A stretch of 64,000 nucleotides of DNA from Macrophomina tecta (GCA_024180945.1 JAKSGN010000022.1:930001-994000), one strand, 5' to 3'. Positions 33,232-46,316 are shown, counted from the first letter of the stretch. Translations and numbers: made by a program. The notes: generated from the letters alone by a model not told the origin.

Positions 33232-36200
33232 GCCACTTTCCATCAGCGTCACAGGAGTTCAAAAAGCCCAGCTGCTGATTCTGAGTCCAACGACTCCGCA
33301 GCAATTCATTGAACGGGCAATGGATGGGGGGGTTTTTTTTTGAGGCAATGGTTGGAAGGCCAGAGCGCCGCATGGGAGGTAAGGGCACTTTCTGGTATAA
33401 AAAACTCTGGAGTGCGTCTTGGTACTTGCGGTTGGAGAACATTTGCAGGATATCGAAAGAGTGAAGCATGGCCTGGGAAGGCTTCGGCGCAATGACGGAA
33501 AATGGGTTTCGGCGCAAACATATTCTGACATTAAGCGGCAATAGATGCTCTATCGCCGACCTTTTACTCAACGTAATCGCTGGATTTCAATTGCACTCGT
33601 AGGCTTTTGCCGGGTCGGTCGCCTATCATTGTGGTTGTGAAAGTCTGTCACAGATTCGGTTCTTTTGGCTTTGCTCCGTCTCTCCGCGTTGAATCTGGGG
33701 ATGTCACCGTGGGCGGATCAGTGGGTCTCCTAGTGCTCCATTGGCTGAGATGGTCCTGTCGAAGGCGACGATTCCACGTGAGCCATGATAAGGTAACACT
33801 TCTTCCCCGCGCGTATGAACGCAGAGCCGCAGGTTGTCCGATCAACCGGCCTCGGCGTTAATCATGATGCGCATCAGATCGGACACCCCGACTCGGGTGT
33901 TCTCGCTGAATCGCGCCCTCACCGGCCGCATCGAGGAATCTGGGGATCAAAGATTCCGCCAATGTGCGGCGGATCCTCTTATTCTTTTAGCATGACTGGC
34001 CGGACCCTTGCCTCTGATCGCCTCGTCAACACGTGGCGGAGGACGCGGTCGATCTTGGGAGTCGCAGAATTTCTCTCTCGTGATCCCTGTCGTTGCCGTT
34101 TTCGTTTTCGTTTGCTGATCTAGTTCTGCGGTTGGCCGAGCGGACGCATTTAGCCTGGAATTGCATGGAATGCTAGACCCCAGATGCGCAGAGGGTCGGA
34201 TTGGGGTAGTCCTTGCGGAGGGCCAAGAAATGTTTACCTAACGCAGGAAGCGGTATAAGTAACAATGAGACCCCTCCTCCTCCTCCTGCTGAGACCAAGC
34301 CCTCATCCGTTGTACCCGATATTGTTGTGTCTCGAAGTCACGGATTCGTCTTCAGAGCGCCTGCCTTCGCCCCATGATGGATATTCAGCTCCTCCTCGCC
34401 AGCGATCCAGTGTAAGCAACACTGCATGTTGACAAGATTGCACCCCATACTTCATCGAGGCCCGAGGTCGTGTATTGTCGTCAGTGGTGACGACGTTGTT
34501 TTTATCAATGCGCGACCTCCTATATCCGAAGATTCTCCTCGGCCGATCAGAGTCGCACCGCTCACCTTTTCTGAAGCACGAATCCCCCTCCTTCAAAGGT
34601 GCCGGACTTTCCAACCAAAATCAGCCCATCGAGGGCCAAAGGTGAGTCGTCTGTAATCGGGGTTGCTGTCTCGTGACAAGTTGCCGTTCATCCCCCGCTG
34701 CTCTCCGCGGGTCGTCCCCGTTCCCCGGAAGAACTTTCCCGCATCCCCACAGCCTCTTACGTTTTTCGTCGGCCCAGCTCACGCCGCCCAGGAAGGATTT
34801 GTCCCAGAAGATGCCCTCCGCCGAAGTCGCTTTGCCGGCCGTGTTTCCGCTTTGGCACGGGAGTTATTCACCTGACCTCCGCAACTCCGGCCATCACCTC
34901 AACTCCACGATGCAACCCAAGAAGAGCGTATGAGCCGAGAGCGGGCAGTGACTTACGTCACAAAGAACGGCAGCACCAGCGGGAATAAGGATCAGCCCTG
35001 CTTTCCGAGGCGAACGAAGGAAGGAACCCGCCGTCGGCTAAGGCTCGTGACGCCGGTCCCCCCAAATGGCAGGTTCCGATGGTGTGGGGTGAAGAGGCTC
35101 TTGGAGGGTGAGCATGGGGACTCCATGCGGCTCAATTCCCAGTGGAAGCGCGGAACCCGCTGGAGAAGCGAGCACGCGCCAAGAAATGTGGGCTAGCGTC
35201 GTGTTTTTTCCTTCCCTCTGTCTCTCCTTTGGAAGTGGATACGACTGCCGGACCCCGCCATTGCCGCTTAACCGCTGTGCAGCCGGGGAAAGACGTTGGG
35301 GCACAAGGCTGGATTTGGCCGCGGCTGCCAGGTTTTCCGGGCAAACAACACGAGCGTTCTCCAGCATCGCGGTCTCACCACGGCGGCGGCGGACGGCACA
35401 TCATCGGAGTCGCAGCAAGCCACGGAGCTGCGCGCGACGTCAGGCGGTGGGCATCCCTCTACGCGCGGCAGCCCTGCCATTGGATCGCTCGCTCAGCTCT
35501 ATCCCGACGTCCGTCGACGCGGTGTGATGGCCAGGCACCGCTCCTCCCGCGTCCTCTCACGATCATCACCGCTCCGGCCCACTCATTCGGACGGATTGAG
35601 AGAGCGTTCAGGAGGTCAAGAGATTGGGGCGCCGCTTGACGGCAGGCAAGACTTGCACAAGGCGAAGGAGAAGCAAACTACAAGGACGCCTCCCGCGCGC
35701 GCCACGGCGGGCGATACACGAACCAAGCCCGCGGTGCGCAGGTGCCGAGAGCGCAGCGGCTTCTTCACAGCCGGTCGGGGCATCACGCGTCCCCCACGCG
35801 CTGGCACCTCCGCACTCTGCCGGCAGATTTTGGGCCTGCACGCGACCGCGGCGGCGGCGTCGAGCGGAGTGGGTCTTAGCTGGGTGAAGTTCGGGGCGCG
35901 GAAAACTCGACCAGGGCACGGAGCTGGAGCAGGGCGGGGTGCAGCAGCATCCCTTGTGGACCGGGCGAAAGAGAGGAAAAAGGCGAGGAGAGGGTGGGGA
36001 AAGCTGGAGAGAGTCAGAATCCGGGCCTCCAGCTTGTTGGTTCCCGCCCGCAATTTCGGCCGTGTGCTCGGCCCGACTTCGCCCTGAACTGCCCAGCATC
36101 GTGAACAGATCACGGCACTCTTCTGCACCTGTCGGCCGTCCATGATGCTGCGTGCGGCTCTCGGGCCATTTCCGGACGGACGACGGCAGCGACGCCTGCG

Positions 36201-36823
36201 CGAAGCCTCGTCACGACCGCCCGAACGGCAGCTTCCGCCTGCGCCTCGGAACCCTGCTTCGTCGCTCCCGCCAGCAGTGATCGTCCAACCTGGGGAAGCC
36301 TGCTGTGCTGGCGATGGATACTGAATTTCCGGCGTGTAGAAGACCGCTGTTGAGGCATTGGGGCTCGCTGAGTGCCTGTGCTGGAGTCTCCGCGCCGCCG
36401 TCTGCTGGCAACCGCATCCATCACTCGACCAGCTCACCACCAGCGCCTGCGGATGCCCTGTCGACGGCAGATGTCCGGCTGCGCACCAGGCGCCATGGGG
36501 CTCCACTGCCAATCTGCTCTCCGCAGCCTTGCCTGAACGAGCCTCTCCGCCAGCATCCACCACCCCGGGCCCCTCTCCGCGCCGGCAGGACATCCCCGTG
36601 TCGTGCGCCTTCCAGAACTATTGATGACGTTGTCCGCCATGTTGCTGCTCGACGAATCTGTGCGCGAAATCACCGCGTGGCATGGCACCGGGATTTCTTT
36701 CCAAGACCCCGAGCACGCCTGCCCGAGCCGTGCCCCCGCCCTGGCCGTGAATAAGTAGTCCGCGAGTCCTCGCTGCTGAAGAGACTTCAAGGCAAGCCTG
36801 GACGATACTCCCGACAAGCAACA
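33232..36823. other. Long gene-free region, 3.6 kb
   Basis: No recognisable protein or RNA gene lies in this stretch. The left third is moderate in GC, and the part from about 35.2 kb is GC- and CpG-rich with long overlapping frames on both strands, none with a known domain. The right end is the promoter of the secreted beta-glucosidase. A motif resembling the start of a tRNA (near 34130) was examined and rejected. Confidence 0.5.
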
Positions 36824-39321
36824 ATGGCTCCTCTCACCAACATGGCCGCGCTCCTGCTCGGCGCCGTAGCTGGCGCCGAGGCCGCTCAGGACTGGGATCA
36901 CTCGCTGTACACCACCAGCCCGCCTGTCTACCCGTCGCCCAACATGACCGGCGTCGACTCAGCGTCGCTGTCGGGTTGGGCCGGTGCTCTGGAGAAGGCT
37001 GAGGCCCTCCTCAGCAACCTGACCCTCGAGGAGAAGGTCCTCATGCTCACTGGTGCTGCTGGTCCTTGCGTTGGGTATGATCGCTTTTCTCTTCCTCATC
37101 ACACACTCGCTTACAGCCCTGCAGAAACATCGCACCCATCCCTCGCGTCGGCTTCAAGGGCCTCTGTCTCCAGGACGGTCCTCTCGGCATCCGCCAGGCC
37201 GACTATGCCAGCGCTTTCCCCGCTGGTCTGAGTGCTGCCGCCTCCTTTGACAAGGATCTCATCCATGAGCGCGGAAAGCTCATTGGTGAGGAGTTCCGCG
37301 GCAAGGGTGCTCACATCTTCCTTGGCCCCGTCGCTGGCCCGCTCGGCCGCAGCGCCATGGCTGGTCGTAACTGGGAGGGCTTCTCTCCCGATCCGTACCT
37401 CACCGGTGTTGCCATGGAGGAGACTATTCTCGGTGTCCAGAGCACCGGTGTCCAGGCCAACGCCAAGCACTGGGTCGCCTACGAGCAGGAGACCCAGCGC
37501 AACCCCGAGGACGCTTTCGCCGCGTCGCACGAGCCGAACGACAAGGAGCAGATGTCCGTCTCCTCCAACGTCGATGACCGCACCCTTCACGAGCTTTACG
37601 TTTGGCCCTTCGCCAACGCAATCCGTGCTGGTGTTTCCAGCGTCATGTGCGCCTACCAGCGCATCAACGGCTCTTACGCCTGCCAAAACTCCAAGACGCA
37701 GAACGGCATCCTCAAGATTGAGCTCGGCTTCCAGGGCTACGTCATGTCCGACTGGATGGGCACCCACAGCGGCGTCGCTTCCGTCGAGGCTGGTTTGGAC
37801 ATGACGATGCCCGGTGCCTGGAACTGGCAGCCGTGGCTCAACTGGTCTACTCCCTCGTACTTCGGCGGCAACCTGACCAAGGCCGTCGAAAACGGCACCG
37901 TCTCTGTGACCCGTGTCGACGACATGGTCAAGCGTGTCCTGACTCCTTACTACCTGCTTGGCCAGGACGAGGGCTTCCCCGGTGTTGACCCTTCTAGCGG
38001 CGCCTACCCTGCGGTTAACGACTTCCAGCCCGAGAGCAACTGGTACGACACCTGGAAGGCTGCCGGTGCCCTCAACGATGAGGTCTCCGTCAACGTTCGT
38101 GGCAACCACAGCGAGCACATCCGCAAGCTAGGTGCCGCTGGCTCTGTCCTCCTGAAGAACGTCAACAACACCCTTCCCCTCAAGAGCCCTAAGAAGATCG
38201 CCGTGTTCGGCAACGCTGCTGGCGACCTCACCAACGGTCTCTACCCTAAAAGCAGCGACTATGAGTACGGCACTCTCCCCGTTGGTGGTGGGTCTGGTAC
38301 CTCCCGCTTCACCTCCGTCGTCGCCCCGCTCGATGCTATCAAGACGCGCGCTAAGGCCGACGGTGCCACGGTCCAATACGTCCTGAACAACACGCTCCTG
38401 ACCACCGCTGGTTCCTACGCCAGCAAAATCTACCCCGAGCCTGACGTTTGCCTGGTCTTCGTCAAGACATGGGCCTCTGAAGGCGAGGACCGCGCCGACC
38501 TTAACCTCAACTGGGAGGGCAATGAGGTCATCGACCAGATTGCTGCCAATTGCAGCAACACCGTCGTCATCTCCAACTCCGGCGGCCTCACTCTGATGCC
38601 CTGGGCCAACCACGAGAACGTCACCGCCATCCTGGCGGCCCACCTGCCCGGCGAGGAGATCGGCAACTCGATCGTCGACATCCTGTACGGCGACGTCAAC
38701 CCCTCGGGCAAGCTCCCTTACACCATCGCCCACCAGGCCTCAGACTACTACTTCGCAAACATCACCACCTCGGTCGCCAACACCACCGACACCGACGCCT
38801 GGCAGTCCGACTTCACCGAGCGCCTCCTCATCGACTACCGCTACTTTGACTATCACAACATCTCCGTTCTCTACGAGTTCGGATTCGGCCTCTCCTACAC
38901 CACCTTCGCCCTCGCCGACATCTCCATCTCCCCTGTTTCCAACTCGTCCACCATCGCCGGCACCCCCGCCCCCACGACCGAGGTCGTCCCCGGCGGCAAC
39001 CCCGCCCTCTGGGACACGGTCTACAAGGTCACTGCCACGGTTAGCAACACGGGCGACCTCACCGGCGCCGCTGTCCCACAGCTGTACATCGAGCTGCCCG
39101 CCTCAGCCGGCGAGGGTACCCCCGTTAAGCAGCTGCGCGGCTTCGAGAAGGTCGAGCTCGCCGCCGGTGAGAGCCAGCAGGTCACATTTGAGCTCATGCG
39201 TCGTGATCTGTCGGTTTGGGACGTCGTTTCGCAGGAGTGGAGCGTGCCCAGCGGCACTTTTGGCGTGCACGTTGGCTTCTCCTCGAGGGATGTGCAGCTG
39301 AAGGGGCAGTTTACTGTTTAA
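36824..39321 (+). CDS. Secreted GH3 beta-glucosidase
   Basis: Glycoside hydrolase family 3 beta-glucosidases release glucose from cellobiose and other beta-glucosides outside the cell. Two exons, 36824-37074 and 37125-39321, join across a 50-nt intron in phase 2 and give 815 residues. A signal peptide (NMAALLLGAVAGAEAAQDWD) leads into the GH3 N-terminal barrel, with NIAPIPRVGFKGLCLQDGPL, GAHIFLGPVAGPLGRSAMAG and NAKHWVAYEQETQRN. The catalytic nucleophile is the Asp in GYVMSDWMGTHSG (about residue 293). The C-terminal domain starts near AAGSVLLKNVNNTLPLKSPK and includes a KTWASEGEDRADLNL segment near the acid/base region. A fibronectin III-like domain closes the protein (GFGLSYTTFALADI, FEKVELAAGESQQVTF). 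Length and order match secreted fungal GH3 enzymes. Many NxT/S sequons are present. Confidence 0.95.
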
Positions 39322-40113
39322 CGAGGGGCTAAAGTGTATGATTTTGATGAATTAATTGTAAAAAGTATATGATTGGGTTGAGTGGAGGTGGGAAGGGGAA
39401 GAGAGGGTTATGTGCTGTACCTGCTAGTGATGGTATGGCTTTTAATGATAATGCGAATCTAGTATTATAGCAGTGTTTTGATTGCTTCGCTTTAGTGTCT
39501 TAGGTGTGATGTGATGTTCCGATGTGAAGGCTGGTAGTCTTAAGGTTTCACAATACCTCTTGAACGTATGATGTCATTGGAATCCGACTGCCACACCACC
39601 GCCTCTGTCGAAGTACCTTTAGGATCTCTCCGACCGTCGGCTTATACATCAAGTGTTTGCCTAACCCAGGTTTTAGGGGAATCAACTTCGTTCTTGAGCC
39701 GATGAACGCCGTTTTCAACCAGCAGCACCTAGTTTTCCCCAAATGCCGAGCTATTACCTCCGACCCGCCGTTGAGCGACCCCAATACTGAGCTTCTTCTG
39801 AGTCAAGCCACCTCCGTGTACTGCCCTTGCCCAGCCATTCGGCAAAGGTGTAGTATCCTGGCATCTTCTGCAAGTATTCTAACTCGCATTAGTTTTCAAC
39901 AATCTATCGAGTAGCTTTAAAGCCTTGTAGACGAAAGTGGTCGTAACGGTTAAACTTCGCGTAGTTTTTACCTATTCGAGTAAAATTCCTGCGACGCGGA
40001 CGAATACCATAAAGAAGGCAGAGCCCTCTATCATTCACACTCGCATATCTTTCTTCAGCTTGTTTGTTTGATTTTTTTTCATCCCCCTAGAAAGAAATAG
40101 AGGAAGTGGGGCA
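39322..40113. other. Intergenic region
   Basis: This 790-bp stretch is moderately AT-rich and contains the beta-glucosidase 3' UTR and the promoter of the next gene. Short frames are present on both strands, none convincing. Confidence 0.5.
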
Positions 40114-41193
40114 ATGGCTAGGGAAGTGCCCAGATACGTACTTATTACTGGGTCCCGTCCCGTCTCCCTTCCGGCCGAGTTTTATGACTGACATCTCTTT
40201 GCGGTAGATGTTCCCCCGGCGGCATCGGCTTCGCTCTTGCCCAAGAATTCGCGAAGAAGGGTATGTGAAGCGTGCGATCCACGCCCGGAATGACGTGCTA
40301 ATTCACGCGCCGCCGCAGGCTTCACCATCATCGCCACGGCTCGCTCTTCGGCCGCACTCGACGCGCTACAGACCTGCCCGTTCGCTGAGTCCGTCATCCC
40401 ATTCGAGCTCGACGTCACCTCTGCCGACAGCATTTCGCGGCTGCGCCGTGCCGTGGAAGCCCTGCTCGCGACAGCCGGCGGGGCGCTCGCCTTCCTCGTC
40501 AACAACGCCGGCATGAGCTACTCCATGCCGGCGCTGCACCTGGACGACGCGCGCACGGCGCAGGTCTTCGAGACCAACACCTTCGGCGTGATGCGCATGT
40601 GCACGGCGTTCGCGCCGCTGATTATCGCGAGCGGCCGGGGCGGCACGATCGTGCAGATCGGCAGCGTGGCCGGGATCGTGTGAGCGTCTCTTCCCACAAC
40701 ACTTTCCTCCTTCGACTCGCCGGTTTGCTCATTCTGTCGTTTGGATAGCCCTTACGTCTTCGGCAGCGCGTACAACGCGTCGAAAGCCGCGCTGCACGCG
40801 TACAGCGACACGCTGCGCCTCGAGCTCGCGCCCTTCGGCGTCGCCGTCGTCGTCGCCTGCACCGGCGGCGTGCGCTCCAACATCTCCGCCCGGCCCCGCA
40901 GCATCCCCGCGTCCCCGTCGTTCTATCCGAAGGCGGTGCGGGAGGCCTTCTCCGCCCAGCGGTACAGCCAGGCGGGCGGCATGTCGGCGGAGCGGTACGC
41001 CGAGTCGCTCGTGAGGCAGCTGCTCGCCAGGCGCGGGAGGGGCCCGTGGAGCGGGTGGATCTGGGAGGGCGGCAAGGCGTGGGCGGTTTGGGCCCTGCAT
41101 ACTTTTTTTCCGAGGCTGGTCATGGATGTGATCTTCTCGCGCATGTACGGCCTTTCCAAGATGGAGAGGTCGCGGCCTATTCGAGGCCGTTGA
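40114..41193 (+). CDS. Short-chain dehydrogenase/reductase, AYR1-like
   Basis: Four exons, 40114-40151, 40208-40260, 40319-40679 and 40749-41193, give 298 residues. The Rossmann fold is complete: VLITGCSPGGIGFALA (nucleotide-binding TGxxxGIG at the N-terminus), ARS after the second strand, LDVTS, the NNAGMSYS motif, IVQIGSVAGIV and the catalytic YNASKAALHA. The active-site Ser-Tyr-Lys triad is intact. The best-known relatives are yeast Ayr1-type NADPH-dependent 1-acyldihydroxyacetone-phosphate reductases of lipid droplets and the ER. The C-terminal WAVWALHTFFPRLVMDVIFS is hydrophobic and could associate with a membrane, which agrees with that family. The first donor (GTCCCG) is weak but gives the only in-frame nucleotide-binding motif. 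Substrate is inferred from family only. Confidence 0.9.
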
Positions 41194-41375
41194 TCGTGAA
41201 GTTACCCGTATCCCTAGCCGACTTGGCTAATGTGTTCAACGGCGCAGCCGAAAAAACACCTTGCGCTTCATAGACAGTGAGATATACAGCGGACTGGAAG
41301 CTTGTGGATCAAACGGACATGTAGGCAGAGCTCTTGGCCCGAGAATTATTCTGTGTAAGTGGTCAAACCTCACGT

Positions 41376-42857
41376 ATGAGCCTTTCGATGGATCAATCAT
41401 GCCGATACGCGGCTTCAAGCCACTGCTGGGGTGACCCAGAAACAGAAAACCTTCCGTTTAAGACAACCTCTGCCAATATAGATAAAAGAATCGAGGGCAT
41501 CGCCTTCCTGGAACTCCCTAAAACCTATCAACACGCCAGTATTGTTTGCCGGAGCCTGAATATACAGTATATCTGGATTGATTCGTTGTGCATTATCCAG
41601 GATGACCAGACAGACTGCGAAAGGAAATCACCAATCACGGCGGCATACTATGAACAGGCGTACATCGCAATCATTCCAACAGTTGCTCATGTATGCCCAT
41701 TCGGGATTCTTTGATCGATGCTCCGCGGCAAGTACAGTTGTTTGAGCTGGAATTCCAATCATTTCTTGATCCCCGCGTGAAAGGTAATTATTTCTTAAAT
41801 TAAAAACTACCAGGGGATATTAACGGGTTGAGCTATTAGGATATTAATGGAATCAGGTGGAACTACCGTGGTTGGACGCCCTGTGAAGGGTTGTTCTCTA
41901 AACTGCGGTTGTTCTTTGGCGAGCATGCGATTTACTGGAGCTGTGAAAACATCTACGGTTGTGATCGATTTGTTTCTCAAGTAGATCAATCGTTTGCGGG
42001 TAATGGTCTCCTACCCTCGGTCTCGAAGAAGACTACGCTCTTTAGTCACGATTTTCGGTACGACCAGTTTTCACAGTATGGAGGCCGACACTTTACAATG
42101 CCTCAGGATCGACTTCCGGGAATCTCAGCACTAGCAAAGGTTGTAGCGGACTTCACTGGAGATCAATACCTTGCTGGATTGTGGAGATCGGACTTGCATC
42201 ATGGACTCCTTTGGCGAGCCCTCTTTTTGCCAGGGCCTGTAGTTCATCCTGGGCAAGAAGAACTTCCTTACATGGCTCCTTCGCGGAGCTGGCTTGCTCG
42301 AGCACGATACGGTTGCTCTGTCCATGTCAGGGGGCCAGAAGCGAAGTCCACCCTCGAAATTCTGGACGCTGGCACTACAACTGACGGGGTCAACCCTTTC
42401 GGCAGAGTTCTGGATGGCTTCATCACATGTAAAGGCCAAGTCTGTGAGCTCCCAAAATACACCTTCGTTAATTCTACTCTAAGCCATGGTTATACATCTA
42501 TCAATTTCGGTGGCAGCTACCTCACGGAGTGCTCCCTGGACGTCAATAGTTTCTGCAAGATGGAGGGAAGCAGTTCCGCCCTTTCGCAAGAGCTTGAAAT
42601 GCAAATTCAGGGCTTCATGTTGCTTGTTGTCAGAGGACGGCATGTGCTTGCACACTTGGCAATCCAAAGCGAGCGAAACACTTGGAGAACAGAAAGAGAA
42701 GGAGGTGATTATGCGCTTTGCCGTTTCTGGTCTCGTTCTCATCCCAAGCGGCCGAAGAGCAAATGAGTACTACCGCATCGGCATCTCCGAATCACGGGAT
42801 TTCGACACCGGGGCAAAGAAGTATTTTCACCAGAGCGGACCAATTACCATCATTTAG
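41376..42857 (+). pseudogene. Degraded HET-domain gene copy
   Basis: HET-domain proteins take part in fungal heterokaryon incompatibility. This copy keeps recognisable pieces: CRYAASSHCWG, ELPKTYQHASIVCRSL, the core IWIDSLCIIQDD, and further on RGWT and FFGEHAIYWSC. It is broken in several places. The normal upstream region is missing. The first frame stops at 41712-41714, and after a shift near 41690 the next frame (SGFFDRC) meets a TGA within about 20 codons. Another shift near 42700 separates the body from its C-terminal segment (SGLVLIPSG) in another frame. A possible intron remnant lies around 41783-41812. An A20 tract begins 42 bp after the last frame. No functional product is expected. 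Confidence 0.85.
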
Positions 42858-43362
42858 CTGCATTTCATCTGTTACATAAGCCGGTGTCTAAGAAATGCAA
42901 AAAAAAAAAAAAAAAAAACGTTTTCGTCGATGATGTAGGGTAATGAATGACCAAGCAAAGTTGAAGCAGCCGTCCAGACGTAGATGTCATTGGAGCACCG
43001 AGATCTGCATGACTGCTTCATCTCAACACAAGTGATAGCAACATGTTTGGTTTCCTGGTAAAGGCGATCGGCAATATATGCGGTCCCACCTGGCATGGGC
43101 CATGATAAACCGCACAGCCTCGTCTTTTGATTTCAACATATTCGGGCAGACAGCTAGTGATGCACACCAAGATGTAACAATGAAAAACCATCATGCATAC
43201 CATTCTTCGACACTGCTACCTCGTCTATCTAACCAGACAGAGAAACAACGACAATCTACTGCGCTGTTATTTCCCCCCCCCCCCTTCTTTGCTGTCTGCA
43301 TATCCATCCGTATGTCTTCATTTACTTCCATTTGAATTCACTTTTTTAAAACAACGACTATA
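42858..43362. other. Intergenic region with A20 and C12 tracts
   Basis: A run of 20 A lies at 42899-42918 and a run of 12 C at 43273-43284. The right part should be the 3' UTR of the alanyl-tRNA synthetase gene. No gene is seen. Confidence 0.7.
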
Positions 43363-45985
43363 TCAAATCTGGAATTTCTCTAAATACTTCGTCGCCTGCT
43401 CCAGCGCCTGGTCCAGCTTATCCGGGTTCGTTCCCTGGCCGATAGCAGTCTTGCCCTTACCGCCAGCCTTGCCGCCGACGAGCTCGGAGACGGCCTTGGA
43501 CCACTCGCCAGCAGAGGCGCCCTGGGCCTCGAAGTGCTATTGACTACAGTCAGTACCAAAGTCTCCAGATAAAAGCTTTTTAGAACGGGAGTACTTACAT
43601 CACCCATGTAGCAACCGTGGGCGACCTTGCCCTCCTGCGCATCACCCGCGATGAGGTAGACCGTCTTATCCTTCTGCTTGGTGCTGACATGCTTCAGCGC
43701 CTCGGTGATGGCCTTGCTGGTGTGCGCATTGTAGTCGAGCTTCTGCACGAGGAACTTGGCGTCCTTATTCGCAGCGAAGTAGTTGGTGACGGTCTCCTGG
43801 ACCTTGGTGGAAACAGCCTTGCTCTGCTTCTTCTGCTCGGCGAGCACGGACTTGGACACGGCCTCGAAGCGCTTGCGCATCTTCGCCTTGTCGAGCAGCG
43901 AGACGGACAGCTCGTTGAGCTCGTTCTGGATGCGCTTGGCGAGCGCCTCCTTCTCTGGGCCGAACGCCATCTTCTCCAGGCGCTCGAGCTCCTTCGAGAA
44001 GTCGGCGGCGACGCGCTGGACGTCGTACGCGCCCTGGCCCGTGACGGCGATGATGCGGCGGATACCCTTGGCGATGCCGCTCTCTTCAACAACGACGAGC
44101 TCCTTGATCTCGCCCGTGCTGGCAACGTGCGTGCCGCCGCAGAACTCGATGCTGAGCTTTGCCCACGCCTCATTCTCCGGGTCTTTCAGTAGCTCCGAGA
44201 CGGGCACGCCGATGGAGACGACGCGGACGGGGTCCGGGTACTTCTCGCCGAAGACGGCGCGGACGCCGCGGATCTTGTGGGCCTCGGCGACGGCGACAGG
44301 CTCGATGTACACGGTGCGGTTGTCGCGGATGTAGCCGTTGGAGATGGTCTCGATCTTCTGGATCTCGGCCTCGGTGATGCCTTGCTTGTGCGAGAAATCG
44401 AAACGGAGCTTCTCGGGGGCAACGAGTGAGCCCTTCTGCTCGATGTCCCCACCGAGAACCTCGCGCAAAGCGTAGTTCAGCACGTGGGTGCCGGTGTGGT
44501 TGTTGCGGATGGGGTTGCGGCGGAGCTCGTCGTACTCGCAGATGACCTCATCTTCGACTGAGAGAGCGCCGTAGCTGAGGTAACCAGTGTGCAGGACGAA
44601 ACCATTCGAGACCTGGACGTTCTGAACGTCAAATGCGGCCTCGTTGGCACCCTCGATCAGAATCTTGCCGGTGTCGTATTCTTGACCACCCTGCTCAGCG
44701 TAGAAGTTTGTCTTGTCCAGAACAACACCAATCTGCTCACCCTCACCAATCTCGCTTGTGCTCTTGATAAATTTCTTCTCCGGGTGGTAGATGGCCTTGA
44801 CCTTGGCGGTGATGTTCTCCTTCGCAAATTTGAAGGAGTCGTCGGTAGTGGGAACCTTCATGTCTTGCAGCTGACCCAGAGCATGAACGTCCAGCTTGAC
44901 GATGTTGGAGCCAGCCTTCTTGGCACCCTTACTGGCCTCCCTGGCGATAGCCTGCGCTTCCCTGACCTCGGCGTCATCGATAGTCAGACCCCTCTCCTCT
45001 GCCATGATCAGGGTCAGATCCTCGGGGAAACCGTAGGTGTCGTATAACCTCCACACGTCCTTTCCGGGAATCTTCTTGCTTCCGCTAGCCTCGACTTGCT
45101 TGGCGTACCGGTCGAACATGACCTCGCCACGATCCAAGCTCTTGGCGAATGCCTGTTCCTCCTCGTCCAAAATCTCCTTGACATCCTGCTCCCTCTTCTT
45201 GATCTCAGGGAACATGTCGCCGACCTGCTCCACAAGCGTCGGGACGATCTTGGAGAAGAAGCTGCCGATATCGGTCTGGAGGTACTTGCGAGCGTAGCGC
45301 GCACCTCGTCTGAGGACACGGCGAACAACGTAGCCACGGCCAACAGCGTCGGGAATGGCACCATCCGAAATAGCAAAGGTGAGCAGACGAACGTGGTCGG
45401 CAACAACACGGTAGGCAGTGTCAATTCCATCTGCATCCTCTTCACCGAACTTGCCGCGGTACTCCCGGACACCGGTGATTTCCTGGATTCTCTTAAACAG
45501 AGGAGTGAAAACATCTGTGTCGTAGTTGGACATCTTGTTCTGCAGGACGGAAACGAGACGCTCGTAGCCCATGCCGGTGTCGACGTGCTTGTTGGGGAGA
45601 GACCTCAGCGACCTGTCAGGCTCACGGTTGTATTGGATAAACACGTTGTTCCAAATCTCAAGCACGTTGGGGTCGTCCTGGTTGACGAGGTGGGCAGCGT
45701 TGCGGCCGCCTATCCTGTCGTAGTGAACCTCGCTGCAGGGACCGCAGGGACCTTGGTCGCCCATCTCCCAGAAGTTGTCCTTGGCATTGCCCTTCAGAAT
45801 GTGATCCTCCGCAACACCGACGGCCTTCCAGTAATTCCTGGCCTCTTCGTCGGCCTCGAGCCCCAGGCTCTGGTCGCCCTCGAAGTAGGTGACGTACAGG
45901 CGGTCGGGGTCCAGGCCGTAGACCTTGGTCAGCAGCTCCCACGAGTACTCAATTGCCTCCTTCTTGAAGTAGTCGCCGAAGCTCC

Positions 45986-46016
<31 letters not shown>

Positions 46017-46316
46017 GTAGCTGTCCTTGCCGACATCGTCCAGGTCATTGTGCTTGCCGCCGGCGCGGATGCACTTTTGCGAGTTGACGGCGCGCTTGAG
46101 GGTGGCGAAATCCGAGTTGGGGTCGACGGTGCCGAGGAAGATGGACTTGTACTGGTTCATGCCGGCATTGGTGAACAGCAGGGTGGGGTCGGACAGCGGG
46201 ACGACGGACGACGAGGGCACGAAGGTGTGGCCATTCTTCTTGAAGTAGTCGAGGAAGGTGTCGCGCACGCGCTGGGCAGACCACTCGGTCTGCTGGTCGA
46301 CGGTGGAGGAGGCCAT
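43363..46316 (-). CDS. ALA1: Alanyl-tRNA synthetase (cytosolic start; possible mitochondrial form from an upstream start)
   Basis: The enzyme charges tRNA-Ala with alanine and edits mischarged Ser and Gly. Two exons, 46316-43599 and 43536-43363, join across a 62-nt intron and give 963 residues, close to other fungal enzymes. Motifs run in order: [17 protein letters not shown], the [15 protein letters not shown] loop, [32 protein letters not shown] and [13 protein letters not shown] in the aminoacylation domain. The editing domain has [17 protein letters not shown] and [14 protein letters not shown], with zinc-binding His/Cys intact. The C-Ala region ends in [20 protein letters not shown]. Upstream of the ATG at 46316 the frame stays open for more than 100 codons, with an ATG at 46628 giving a basic, Arg/Ser/Leu-rich extension that would suit mitochondrial import. 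Fungi often make both forms from one gene. Confidence 0.97.

Noticed and set aside
34127..34205. Sequence GCGGTTGGCCGAGCGG resembling the 5' part of a tRNA-Leu/Ser
   Set aside because: I could not fold the following bases into D-arm, anticodon and T-arm. There is no GGTTCGAATCC-type B box at the right distance, so it is not called as a tRNA.
35296..36593. Frames of 263 (plus) and 325 (minus) codons
   Set aside because: Same reason: GC-rich, overlapping on opposite strands, low-complexity translations and no recognisable domain.
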